From NCBI GenBank assembly GCA_013368325.1, contig JAACJK010000164.1:186001-250000 (forward strand): a stretch of DNA of 64,000 nt, read 5' to 3'. The notes beneath the pieces are model-generated. The model was not told the origin of the DNA and ran no database searches. It worked only from the letters and a program-made list of their open reading frames with translations. The translations under genes and the position numbers were made by a program. This document shows positions 1-9,254 of the stretch, one piece after another. The stretch's first letter is position 1. Every line of letters begins with the position of its first letter. The DNA comes from Ephemerocybe angulata (taxonomy: Eukaryota; Basidiomycota; Agaricomycetes; Agaricales; Psathyrellaceae).

Positions 1-664
1 GATACTCACGTCGGTGACCAAGGCCAGGACCAAGAGCAGAGACGGTCCACTAAGTATTGACTGCGTAGGCAACCAGCTACTCTGCGTGCAACTGCACCTC
101 GGACGGACGTACATCCCTCCCCCAATCCCACCCAGTCTCCACTTTCCACGACCACCAAACCTAGCTCTCTCCCCAGCGTGAAGGACTCGTCTACCGCATG
201 ACAGAGCATGGAACGTAACGGATAGCCTTCACGATCTCTGGCAGGGCAGGCCTCTGCAGGCAGGGGAGGAACTTCTGAGGTCGACGTGGGCGGCCCTCTG
301 GCACTGTCGACTCACCCCTGGCCACATCGCTCATACCCGCCAACTTGATCTCGAAGCAATATCATTGACTTTACTTTCGCCGCTAATAGTCTCGTGTATT
401 CAGTTAGTACTCCTCGTCCTGGCCCCGAATCGGAGGATGCGCTTGCTTTGAGAGTCTTGAATGAAAAGCGCTAAGCGCTCAATGATCGATCATCAGGCGC
501 CCAGTGTACTCGGGGCGAGGGAGGAAGAACAGTTTTACTCTACGGTTATAAAGGGCAGCTCAGGAGTCGTACAGACTTTAGATCCTGGCTTGGGCGGGCT
601 TAGACATAGCAGTGGGTCGAGATATCTCCTAGCCTGATGTGAAAGGAGAGAAAAGACTTCCCCA
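1..664. other. No supported gene
   Basis: I see no ORF with recognisable protein character, no RNA gene and no clear repeat here. The stretch ends at the promoter-like sequence of the RING-gene relic that follows. Confidence 0.5.
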
Positions 665-1208
665 GCCCCTGGCCCGCGTGACGTCACGCAATTTCCGAAG
701 ACGAAGCTGAGCATGATTCCAGTGGTGAAGGAATGAGTGACGACGCGGTAAGTCACTGGCTTTGCATATATCAGAATGTACTTACACAAGCTGACTGACT
801 GTCTTAATATGTGCACGTTTACAGAAGGAAGAGGTCCGTAAGGCAACCAAGATATTGAAAGCTGGGACCAAGTTGCTCAGGGAGGAGCTGAGAGGAGGAA
901 GAGCGGTAACTAAGGGGAGCTCCCAGCTCAGTCTAAAGATGAATAGTGATGAGCTCCAGGCCCATCTGCAATCGCTACAATCCCAAACCAACGAAATGCG
1001 ATCTCAAGACGCTAAATTGCGAACTCGAAACGCCGAATTGCGATCTCAAACCGCCGAAATTCGAAGGCAGAGCCAGGCTTTGCGACGGGAGCAGCTATCG
1101 AAAGCAGGAACAGGCAAACAGAGGGCACCGGGAGATTTGGATGAGGCCAGGAAGCAGGAATGTGCAGAGGCGAGAAAGGCGTTGGATGCGGTCGACGAGA
1201 AGGATTTT
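665..1208 (+). pseudogene. RING-less relic of the RING/coiled-coil gene (paralogue of 29624-30619)
   Basis: This is a truncated copy of the RING gene at 29624-30619. It starts with the same promoter block: the palindrome TGACGTCA at 679-686 inside CCGCGTGACGTCAC, then TTCCGAAG. It jumps almost at once to the end of the parental second exon (gctgagcat..., gtggtgaaggaatgag) and a GTAAGTCAC donor. After an acceptor near 831 comes a coiled-coil reading frame (KEEVRKATKILKAG...) with DELQAHLQSLQSQ and MRSQDAKLRTRNAELRSQ, matching the parent's DELQAQLRLLESQ and TRSQNQALLRDKEQLSEE. The exons encoding the C3HC4 RING are missing. The frame runs into the mobile element at 1217, so the original C-terminus is lost. 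It could still make a short coiled-coil peptide, but a relic is more likely. Confidence 0.7.
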
Positions 1209-1237
1209 AATTTGGGAGGACCCCTGAGAATCCCGAG
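1209..1237. repeat. Left target-site duplicate plus left TIR
   Basis: AATTTGGG (1209-1216) is followed by TIR AGGACCCCTGAG... (1217-1237). The bases before the duplicate belong to the coiled-coil frame of the RING relic, so the insertion broke that frame. Confidence 0.8.
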
Positions 1238-2539
1238 GTCGGTCGGATACCAAATTTGGTCATTTCGGGGCTTCAGGGGTGGACAAAATTTCAAAAAATT
1301 TCGGCCCCCAAGGGGTGGATGAGGTATCCGAGCTGAGATTTCGGCGTCTGAGGAGTGGACTACGTATCCGAGCTCCAAAAAATACGAAAAATAAAAATAA
1401 AATCAGAATTTAATCCTGCGCCGGCGAGCGCATACAATACACTATACATAGGTAACTACAACTGGTCTTCATCTCCCTCTGAATTCTTCGCGGCCTTAGA
1501 TAGGGCTGTGAAACGGGTGATAGCTGTGATAATAGCTCCCCTCTGATTGAAGTAATTAGTGAAGACTGACGCAAAGTATTCCGTATCCATGATGATCTTG
1601 GAACCGTCCGAAAGCACTTGAAGCTTTGCAGGTGGGATGCGAACGAGCCAATGGAGGGATGGGATATGCCAAAATCGTGGGAGATTCAGAACTGCGACCC
1701 TGTTCTGCCATACCGAGCGAAAGTGGCGTTGCTGAGGTATCTGCTGATAGATCTGTGCAGAAATATATGAGACTGCACCAATAGAATCAGTCTCTGACAC
1801 CCAGCCATGCTTCGCAGCTTTCCCTCCCCCACGTTCGTAGAATGTGCGCACTGTCACAAATAAGCAAAGATATACATGAGCAGTGCCCCAACGACGAGCA
1901 CTGGTAAGTAGCGTACCTTTTGCAAACAGAACTCGGTGTCCATGGTGGTGAACGAGATGCGGGCCTTCACTTCGTCAGAAACACAGTCCGGTACGTCTTT
2001 ATAAACCTTCCCGTGGCCGATCCACGAGCTGATTGTTGCAGCGTCTGCCTCTGAAGGCATAATGCTGCTGGGGATTGGCTGGAGACAAAGCACTTCACAA
2101 TGGGGCGCACACAATGAGAGAAAGCGAGAAAATGAAATGGTATTTCAAAAAATTCGGACTATAAGATGACCCTCTAAGCGCACCAAGCCCTGTTCCGCCC
2201 TTCGCTAACGAGCCTCCAAGCAACATCCGCCTCCGCATTGATGAACCGGAAGTCTTCAATCCTCAATCCCCGGGCCTGTGACGACTTGAATGCCGATTGA
2301 GAAACACCATATTAAAGTAAGAGGAAGTTACACGTAGAAAAGAAACGAGGTGAGGGGTGGACTGGTATCCGACGTCGCTGGGAGATGGTGGTTGAGGAGT
2401 GGATGATGGATCCGACGTGGACCACATGGCAGCCCATCCGGAGGGTGGATGGCTTGTTTTGGTATCCGAGCTCGGCGCCTTCGGCGCCGTCTGAGTGGTG
2501 GACCGGTATCCTACCGGTCTCGGGATTCTCAGGGGTCCT
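1217..2539. mobile_element. 1,323-bp non-autonomous TIR element with 8-bp target duplication
   Basis: The element begins AGGACCCCTGAGAATCCCGA at 1217 and ends with the exact inverted copy at 2539. The 21-bp perfect ends extend imperfectly to about 36 bp (GGATACC). The eight bases AATTTGGG lie directly outside both ends (1209-1216 and 2540-2547). Subterminal regions at about 1270-1375 and 2350-2510 carry repeats of a motif like GGRGTGGAYnnnGTATCCGA, and GGCGCCttcGGCGCC near 2477 is a hairpin. An 8-bp duplication is typical of hAT elements and of Zisupton-type KDZ elements, which occur in basidiomycetes. No transposase is visible, so the superfamily is undecided. One minus-strand candidate gene lies inside. 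Confidence 0.8.
1456..2060 (-). CDS. Hypothetical protein inside the TIR element (candidate cargo)
   Basis: Two minus-strand open segments join into a protein of about 175-180 residues. The likely start MPSEADAATISSWIGHG is at 2060. The first exon runs to about 1930 and ends ...TTMDTEF. The second continues TFYERGGGKAAKHGW...IPSLHWLVRIPP...YFNQRGAIITAITRF and stops at 1456. The in-frame join needs donor GTTTGC (after TTC T) and acceptor GACAG near 1855. The stronger-looking donor GTACGC just downstream gives the wrong frame, so the model is tentative. I recognise no family, catalytic motif, signal peptide or transposase signature. Residues are varied and not low-complexity, which argues for a real protein. 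It could be a gene captured by the element. Confidence 0.45.
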
Positions 2540-2547
2540 AATTTGGG
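2519..2547. repeat. Right TIR plus right target-site duplicate
   Basis: This is the inverted copy of the left 21 bp (2519-2539) followed by AATTTGGG (2540-2547). The duplicate is exact. Confidence 0.8.
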
Positions 2548-2627
2548 GCGTGGCACACTGTACACGTGAAGGTCAACTGACTGTATCGTCAATAGATAAT
2601 TCCTGACTTTCCAAAATTCGCCTCTAT

Positions 2628-2830
2628 AGGTCGGTCCAAGGACATGAACCTGCATCCCAATAGTTAGGCTCAGCCTTGAGCTGACTCCACAATATACCCC
2701 TCACGGTCGATCCAATATTCACTCTCGGGTCCTGACGGCGTCATCTCGAAGTCCAGTCGGCGCTGCCGACATGTCCAAAACGATACAACCTCTCCAACAG
2801 TGCCATAAGTTGCGGACACAAGTACTTTTG
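2628..2830 (-). pseudogene. Scar: fused flanks of a RING locus without the RING gene
   Basis: Read on the minus strand, about 2830-2666 matches 29497-29642, the region just 3' of the intact RING gene including its last six codons. The adjoining 2665-2628 matches 30773-30818, just upstream of that gene's promoter. The 1.13 kb between (29643-30772), holding the RING gene and promoter, is absent. The junction lies at a shared CC before TAACTATTGGG. This is an inverted paralogous copy of the locus with the gene removed, or less likely never gained. Confidence 0.75.
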
Positions 2831-3020
2831 ACTTCAAGGATCATCTCCGTCTCAAAAGGCAACATTGCGGTTAAGTATAAAACTTGCATTGTTCCACTGA
2901 GCCTGACCTGAGTACTTTGCACTTTGCATCCAGGTCGAACCGCCACCACGCGTTCTGCGTCAGAGGGTTCGGATAATGTGCGTGGTGAGGAGGGTGTGTG
3001 GAGAACCGAATGCCAACGCT
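2831..3020 (-). pseudogene. Solo last exon of a DUF6533 gene, relic with internal microinversion
   Basis: The minus strand from about 3020 downward reads gttggcattcggttct..., cagaacgcgtgg, and later acggaga..., cttgaagtcaaa. The same landmarks occur in the same order in the plus-strand relic at 26970-27189. The 95 bases at 2851-2945 are flipped relative to these flanks: the plus strand there reads ctcaaaaggc...cttgcattgttcca, as the other relic does. No upstream exons are present. It cannot encode the family protein. Confidence 0.7.
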
Positions 3021-3155
3021 TGTGCTTGTGCTTAGGAGATTAGAAATAAAATTTATCCATTTTCTCTCAGACCGGTCATATCTATCTGCTGTCGGTGTAA
3101 GCCATCCCTGTAACCACCCCTCGAGACAGTTGGGGAGCTTACAGTTCTTCACTAG

Positions 3156-3378
3156 CCCACAGATGGTCCTCCATTCAACTCTCTCGACACGTATGGTTCT
3201 CCACGTTCGCGAAATCGGAAGTGGGGTTTACGATACGAACGGCGAGATTGCGCTCACCGGTCTGAAAGGGGGCGATAAAACGGGTGGTCGCCCCAAGCGA
3301 CGTTGCTGTAGCTCTCCAGGGAACCGGGAAAGTCATGGAAAACCAACTGTACGACGGACATCTGAATTTGCAGTCTAA
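3156..3378 (+). pseudogene. Solo last exon of a DUF6533 gene
   Basis: After a pyrimidine-rich acceptor (cttcactag) the sequence reads PQMVLHSTLSTRMVLHVREIGSG and ends ...SEFAV-stop. This is the family's final exon; gene A (5940-7906) has the same acceptor-adjacent CCCACAGATGGT, the same core and the ending GFAV. None of the transmembrane exons that should precede it is found upstream. The exon frame is open, so the copy is fairly young, but without a start or membrane segments it is best treated as a relic. Confidence 0.75.
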
Positions 3379-3480
3379 ATGACGATGAGGATACTGTACG
3401 TATGAATGTATGTGAATTAATGAATGAATGTCCAACGATTGGCCTAGTTCGCATCCCAGATCGCGACAGTCCCGCCATGG

Positions 3481-5112
3481 CTATCTGAACTGTCCTTCCC
3501 AGACAATCTCAGCAACTCTGGAGCCAACATTGCGAGCGGTGAGATCGTTGAGCATCTCCTTCGTGAGGCCATTACACTGGCTAAAGGTGACCTTCAAATT
3601 GGGCGCGTGCTCAGGTCGCCTGCAAAAAGCTATTTCCCACTCGTCCAGCAGTCTTGAATCAAGCACGGCGTCTTCTACTGTGATCGACGACAGAGCCGGG
3701 AAGGCATCGGCATGCTCCTCTATAAGATATCGAAAAAAACCGTCGAACGAGTACCCCACAGGAGTTATGTCTTGTAGTTTCGGAAGGCCGGACATGACAG
3801 CCCAAGTATCGAAGGCCATTTCGTCGTCGGTATCGAGATCGAGGATCTGAAGCTCCAACATGCCCCAGGATTCTTCGACCGCCAAAAGAACATCTCCGGT
3901 ATTCATATTTATTGTTCGGACGCGACGCAGGTCCAGTGTGTACGGGCGTTGGATCGATGAGGTACTGGTAGGGCTGTTGAACTTGAGCCAGAAACTATGG
4001 GATGGGGAATGGCCGGACGGTGCATCGCGGGAGACTTCAAGTTCTCGGATGCCGGCACTAACAACCTTGTGCCAGGACAGTTGCAGAGCTCCGAAGAGGG
4101 CAGTTAGGTCTGGATACCTGTATGTACTGCCCTCGTCCAAGGAGAGAGTGATATTCTCGGCGTTTGGGACATGCACGGCGCGCAAAAAGTGTTCTATGCC
4201 TTCCGGGTAGTCTATGAGGTCCAAGTTTCGCAGCCTTGGGTGCGTAAATGGGGCGGCAGCCGGCGATTGGGAATACAGGCCACGTGGAAGCAAGAACCGG
4301 ATGCGTAGGTTTTCGAGGGAAGGCATGTTTTGGAGCAAGGAGATAAAGCCTGACCCAGATAGGTTCTCGTTTAGCTGACCAAGATTTCTTGCCAAGTCCA
4401 ATGTTAGCAATGCGGCGCCAGAGGGAATTGTGTTCCAGTTGGATATGATGCAACCGGATAGTTCAAGGTGCTTGAGCATTGGAGAGCCCCCTTGGAGGAA
4501 GCCCGAGTTTAGACAGCGATCGAAACTGGTGCGCAAGCGGACTACCTCGAGGACGGGAGCTGAGTGGCATTTCGAGAGGAACCTTCGTAAGTGGAGCGTT
4601 CCGCTACGCCGGCTGTTTGTTACGTTGTCAATCGCGATGGAGCGCAATCGACTGCCTTGGTCGAGCACTTCAGATAAGGCCTCGTAGATGACTGGTGTTG
4701 TCCGAGTGTAGGACGTGCTGAGATCGACATGGAGTGGCGCGTTTTTCGATCGGGCAAGCATGACTTTGGTGAATGCAGGATTCACGAAGGAGATGTCGGA
4801 CCAAAGAGCAGCGCAGTCCAGCGCGACTTCTCGCCAGTGGTGGCAAGTATGGGTGACCTGAATCCAGGAGAGACTGTCTTGTCGGCGCTCAGCAGAGCTC
4901 TGGACGAATATCCTTGACAGAATTTCGGGAGGAAGGCGGTTGATGGGGGCGAGGGTGTTGTGTAGCCGGTGCAGGGCACAGATTTCGTTTTTTAGTTCGT
5001 TTACGCGCTTCCGTATCAGCTCGCGATGTTCGTCTGCAAGTATTTTTCCATCTTTATCGAGGAGCCGCTGTGTAGCAATTGACCACATGGCGACGATTGT
5101 GTCGCTGTTCAA
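3481..5112 (-). CDS. F-box protein with leucine-rich C-terminal region
   Basis: This is a single-exon 543-residue protein starting MNSDTIVAMWSIATQ. A short helical lead-in (about 20-45, ELIRKRVNELKNEICALHRL) precedes the F-box at about 53-100: INRLPPEILSRIFVQ..., WIQVTHTCHHWREVALDCAALWSDI. The remaining 440 residues hold irregular leucine-rich strands (LEVVRLRTSF, LKHLELSGC, LENLRIRF, LRNLDLIDYP, LQILDLDTDDE), typical of the large Agaricomycete F-box/LRR-like family. Such proteins usually recruit substrates to SCF ubiquitin ligases through Skp1; the target is unknown. It has no intron and an intact frame, unlike the other three F-box genes here, and belongs to a different subfamily. The start gives the full coil plus F-box architecture. 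Confidence 0.85.
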   Translation of the reverse strand: MNSDTIVAMWSIATQRLLDKDGKILADEHRELIRKRVNELKNEICALHRLHNTLAPINRLPPEILSRIFVQSSAERRQDSLSWIQVTHTCHHWREVALDCAALWSDISFVNPAFTKVMLARSKNAPLHVDLSTSYTRTTPVIYEALSEVLDQGSRLRSIAIDNVTNSRRSGTLHLRRFLSKCHSAPVLEVVRLRTSFDRCLNSGFLQGGSPMLKHLELSGCIISNWNTIPSGAALLTLDLARNLGQLNENLSGSGFISLLQNMPSLENLRIRFLLPRGLYSQSPAAAPFTHPRLRNLDLIDYPEGIEHFLRAVHVPNAENITLSLDEGSTYRYPDLTALFGALQLSWHKVVSAGIRELEVSRDAPSGHSPSHSFWLKFNSPTSTSSIQRPYTLDLRRVRTINMNTGDVLLAVEESWGMLELQILDLDTDDEMAFDTWAVMSGLPKLQDITPVGYSFDGFFRYLIEEHADAFPALSSITVEDAVLDSRLLDEWEIAFCRRPEHAPNLKVTFSQCNGLTKEMLNDLTARNVGSRVAEIVWEGQFR

Positions 5113-5939
5113 CCCGTTAGCATTCGTTGAATGACTGGTTGACCGGATACAGTTTGCTTACAGTTCCAAGGGCCACTAGAATTCTGTCAATACGCTCTAC
5201 AGACAATGTTCCTTGGGGGATGTGTGGTGGTGGTGGTGGTGGTCAAAAAAAAAGACAACAATGACAGCTTCTTGTTCCGGGACCGCTGGCCGCCCACCTG
5301 GATCCTTTCCCACGCCAGATTACGAAGACTTTTAGCGCCCCGTTTGGGCGCCATCACCTCTTGTTCCTCTTCTTCTACCACCTGCCGAATGCTATATCTG
5401 AGCGCCTATCATAGAGCATGGAGAGAAAACATGGAGGTTGTAGCCGCGGTTTAGATCTACATCCTGCTCCCCCACTCTCAGAGCAAGCCCCCCTCCAAAA
5501 CTCACATCCAGGTAGAGGATATGGTCGAGGCTAGCCCCAGAACCTTCCTGGTATCTATGCCTGCTCTAGCTGCAGGCGTCTTGACTCTCAGAATGGTGAC
5601 TACTTGCTTTTGGACCCACAGCTCGCTCGCCACCTCAAATAGAAGACTGGTCGGCGCTCCCGACGTGTCCGACCCGGTCCACACACCACCAATATTGCTG
5701 TTGCTTTCCGCAACGCGCTGGCGGTACATCATAACATTTAAGTCCAGAACAACGGTATACCAGTCAGATGTCGGCAAATAGCTCCCCATAACCTGATTAA
5801 TATAAGGTGTATCCAAATTTGAAACCCGTGTTACGCAGCTTAAAGGTCGAGAGGACTTTTCGTCAAGAGTTCAACGCCGCATCCAGCCTTCCCTCCTCGG
5901 AACCTTGGGACACCTTGGATAATACTCGCTTTTACCATC
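5113..5939. other. Intergenic, no convincing gene
   Basis: A (gtg)n/A-rich patch lies near 5221-5255. A 104-codon minus-strand frame (5502-5816, MDTPYINQVMGSYLP...) has protein-like composition but matches no family I know and lacks clear partner exons. Inside it, 23 bases around 5651-5673 are identical (inverted) to 29528-29551 at the RING locus. The 5325-5450 segment shares short blocks with 8125-8140 and 9715-9765. Confidence 0.4.
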
Positions 5940-7906
5940 ATGGATACCAGCCGGCTTTTCGCTCAACTACTTGACTACGCTAAAACACAGCAGAATGTGA
6001 AGGTATGTCTGGGCGCTTCATGCTGAGTTACACCATTTTACGCTAACTGTAATGCTATTTCCAGTATACCCTTCGTATGTTGAGTCGCTTCCGCTATCCG
6101 GGGACTATGCTAAACTGCGTTCATCCTGGCCCTCGACCTTACTCTCCGAACACCCAGTCGCATCAACTGTATTTGCTGTACGTTCCTAGCCCGTCAATAC
6201 TTGGATCATCTCGCTGGGTATGTATACTGACGAAGGAGGCCACAGGGCGTAGAAGCCTTTCACTGTCTACCCGAGGAGGTGAGCTTTTAGTTCCAGGCAT
6301 CCCCAGCGCTTCCTCACGACTTTTCTACGGCTCATTTATCTAACCTCGTCCCTACTCAGGTTTCGTTGATATGGCCAGGGAAATGGAATCTGGGCAAGAT
6401 TCTATACCTCGCGTCCCGCTATCTCGCCTTCGTGGAGCTTATTGGCCCGGCGCCGTTATGTGCGTGCATCCCTCTCTAAGCCTGTCAATGGTCTCAAAAT
6501 GGCTGACCGTGTATCATATCACAGTCATCCTTTCACCGGATCTGTCAGTTGGGGTAAGTAAAGTCCATGGAGGTTGGCGTGTCCTGTAGGCTCAGCCGAA
6601 AGCTAATCGAAACACAATGCAGGCATGTCAGCGAATATTCGCCGCCGGCGCTGGTGAGTCTGGGTCGGGCGCTTATGCAAGGCGTCCACTGAAAATGAGT
6701 TCGTAGCATTGTCTGTTATAGAAGTAACGGTATCCGAAGGTGAGTGATTCGCGTAATCGCATACCCTCCGGCCATACTCATCAGTGCTGATTTATCGCTA
6801 TCTTCCCTATTTCTAGCCATTCTATTTCTACGCGTCTACGCGCTTGGCGGAACAGACCGTAAATTAGGAGCTTTCTTGTTGGCCCTATATCTGGTAGGTT
6901 TCTCCATGCAAGATTCGGCGATTCCATCGTGTCGCTAATTGACAATCTGGCTCTTTCTTGTGCAGGGTATCCATGGCGCGGTGTACGCGTGCTTATACAA
7001 GTTCCTCAATTCTATCGTATGTACGTATGCACCTCTCCCGCAGAGTGAATTTGACCAAGCATCTATTCCGTGAGCGCTGACTACGCCAATGGCATTTTGG
7101 TAGATATGCCCTCCCCATTCCCTAATCTCGTTTCATGTCTTCCTATCAGAGCAAACAACCACATGCTCTCCGTGGTCTTCATCCTCCTTCTGGTCAGCGA
7201 ACTCGGTACGTCGCACCATTCTTCCTTCCTTCTCAGCATCGCTGCAGTCGTTGACACCGTGAATTTCCCAGTGATTCTGGCGATTACGTTCTGGCTGTGC
7301 TTTACGAAGCACAAGTCAACGAATAGCCCTCTTGTGGCTACGTTCTCCCGTGACGGATTGTCTTATTTTGTCCTTTTATCCGGTGAGTCCCAGTCCTACT
7401 AAAGTCCCACCCAAAGGACTCCTTGCCATTGCTCGTTACTTAGCACTTATTCTTCAGCGGTCTCAACCGGAAACATCGTCTGCAATCTCGTAGCTCCGGT
7501 AGGCGCATCATTTACTCCTAGGAGTCCCAGCACAACTGACGCTACTCTCAGACCGGTTACATATACCTCCTCTCAATGTAAGTTCTCCAGCAACAGCCTC
7601 GCAGTAGGCATTCATCCTTCATTACTACATCTACCCACGAGATTCCGAAGCTCACAGGTTCACGTTCACTCCAGCCCACAGATGGTTCTCCACTCGACCC
7701 TTTCGACACGCATGGTCCTCCACGTTCGGAGGATAGGAAGCGGGGTGTACGACACAAAAGGCGAGGTTGCGCTCGCGAGTCTGGGAAGCGACGAAACGGA
7801 ACGGTCGCTCCAGTCGATGCGGTTTGCTGCAGCGCCCCAGGGAAAGTCGAGGAGTTCTGGACACATTAGTAGTGCGGCGGTTACACATACTGGGTTTGCG
7901 GTGTAA
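5940..7906 (+). CDS. DUF6533 multi-pass membrane protein (gene A)
   Basis: This many-exon gene starts ATG at 5940 (MDTSRLFAQLLDYAKTQ). It continues with a 10-nt exon at 6065-6074, exons at 6158-6181 and 6253-6278, and the DUF6533 core from 6360: VSLIWPGKWNLGK, ILYLASRYLAFVELIGP. The first five exons join in frame (63+10+24+26+100 nt). Downstream exons give AILFLRVYALGGTDRKLGAFLLALYL, HMLSVVFILLLVSEL, LCFTKHKSTNSPLVATFSRDGLSYFVLL and TGYIYLLS. The last exon (about 7671-7906) reads PQMVLHSTLSTRMVLHVRRIG and ends GFAV. About seven membrane segments are expected. The domain is largely confined to basidiomycetes and its function is unknown; topology resembles a receptor, but no ligand or coupling can be inferred. 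The gene looks intact and is closest in layout to D and H. Confidence 0.8.
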
Positions 7907-8016
7907 AGCTCTACTACTTGAAAGCTACAAATGTGTTATGTTGTCATCAGCGTCCTCAGCCTGCTGTGTCCGCGGTTTAGCTCGAGAGCGCCTATTTTTT
8001 CTACTTAAGTTCTCTT

Positions 8017-8110
8017 TGTCCTATCCTCCCAAATCATCTTCATTCATTTGTTGGTCAATGGCAGTCGAGTGGGTTCCCTGTCCCTCCTCCTTATTTTCTC
8101 TCTGTGGCTG
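8017..8110. repeat. Dispersed repeat copy 1 (partner at 10838-10925)
   Basis: A CT-rich stretch with cttcattcatttgt..., gtgggt, cc..tccttattttctctctgtggct matches 10838-10925 in order, with several substitutions and small gaps. It lies in the gap between gene A and the methyltransferase. It has no coding content, and its origin is unknown. Confidence 0.45.
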
Positions 8111-8321
8111 CCAATGTCATGTGGGTTGGGAGACTTTTAGCGCCCGCCGTGCTTAGCCCTCAGGACTCGGAGCGCCCAACGTAATAAATTTATGTAAGTA
8201 CTGAGCATTAATCTTTCTTTCTTGAACAATTCTTGGAAAGCCTGAGAAGGGCCACATGCCATCTACTATGAAAGACATGCATAATCCGGACGCGTCCATA
8301 GAACTCTAGACATACAATTTA

Positions 8322-9254
8322 TCAAAAGGCTTTGACCCCCTTAGCAATGAAGATATCATTATCTCCTCCAGCATCCGAGGGGATCTGAGCAAAGCTCACA
8401 AACTCCAACCCCGCCGCGGCATACAGACCCCTCACATCCTCCTCAACAAATCCAAACCGAGTAGTGTAATGCCGGTGCTCCTCCGCGATAGTCTCGTCGC
8501 CCTTCTGGAGGTTGTCGATGATGAGCAGGGATCCTCCGGGTTTCAGGAAGGCGCCGAGGAGCCTGGTGATCTCCTCTGGGGAGGCGAAGTGGTGGTACGC
8601 GGAGGCACACTGCATTCAGGATTAGTCTATAGGATAACCGCGAGGGAACTGAGAACGAACGGACGTACGTAGACGAGGTCGAATTTCTTCCCGGCTAGGA
8701 CGTCCTTGTCGGTGGAGATATCGGCGGCCAGAGCATAGCAGCCCTCGTTTGCGCCTTCTTCTTTGAAGCGCTGGTTGCACCGTTCGACGACTCCGGGGCT
8801 GATATCTATCCCAATGATCTCTTTGACGTGGGGAAGCATTTCCTTGCAGACGGCGCCTAAATAGCATCAAGGACAAAGATGACAGTCAGTCGAGTGTTAG
8901 TAGCGATGCACGGTTCCTTGGGGTGGTAATCTTACCAGTTCCACAGGCGAATTCGAGGACAGAGCTCGACTCTTTAGTGAGAGGGACGGCCTCACGCATT
9001 GCTAGTGCAGTCCTGCGGCAGGAGCATCCATATTAGAGGGAGCCCTCGCAGTAGCATGGTTCTGGTTGAGAAGATAGATACCTTCGTGCCCGAGTTAGAA
9101 TGTGGGGGTACGCGTCGAAGTCGGCGACGTGCTGGTCATAGTGGTGTTTGTTGGCCTCTGCGAGATTGGGGGCGGCACCGGGGTGGTGGTGGTGACCACC
9201 GTGGCCATGGCCGTGGGCGCAGGGGATGGTAGTAGAAGAGGTGTTGTCTGTCAT
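8322..9254 (-). CDS. Class I SAM-dependent methyltransferase
   Basis: Four exons (9254-9082, 9012-8936, 8856-8669, 8609-8322) join in frame to 241 residues. After MTDNTSSTT comes a His/Gly-rich stretch, CAHGHGHGGHHHHPG, that could bind metal. The Rossmann-fold methyltransferase core follows: KHHYDQHVADFDAYP, SAM motif I VLEFACGTG, motif II EIIGIDISPGVVERCNQRF, the acidic loop LAADISTDKDV, KKFDLVYCASAYHHF (motif IV region) and LKPGGSLLIIDNLQ. The C-terminus is ...DNDIFIAKGVKAF. This general fold methylates small molecules or proteins in the cytosol; the substrate cannot be told. The start ATG is the only one giving the whole N-terminus. All introns are GT-AG and 43-75 nt, and no frame damage is seen. 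Confidence 0.88.
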
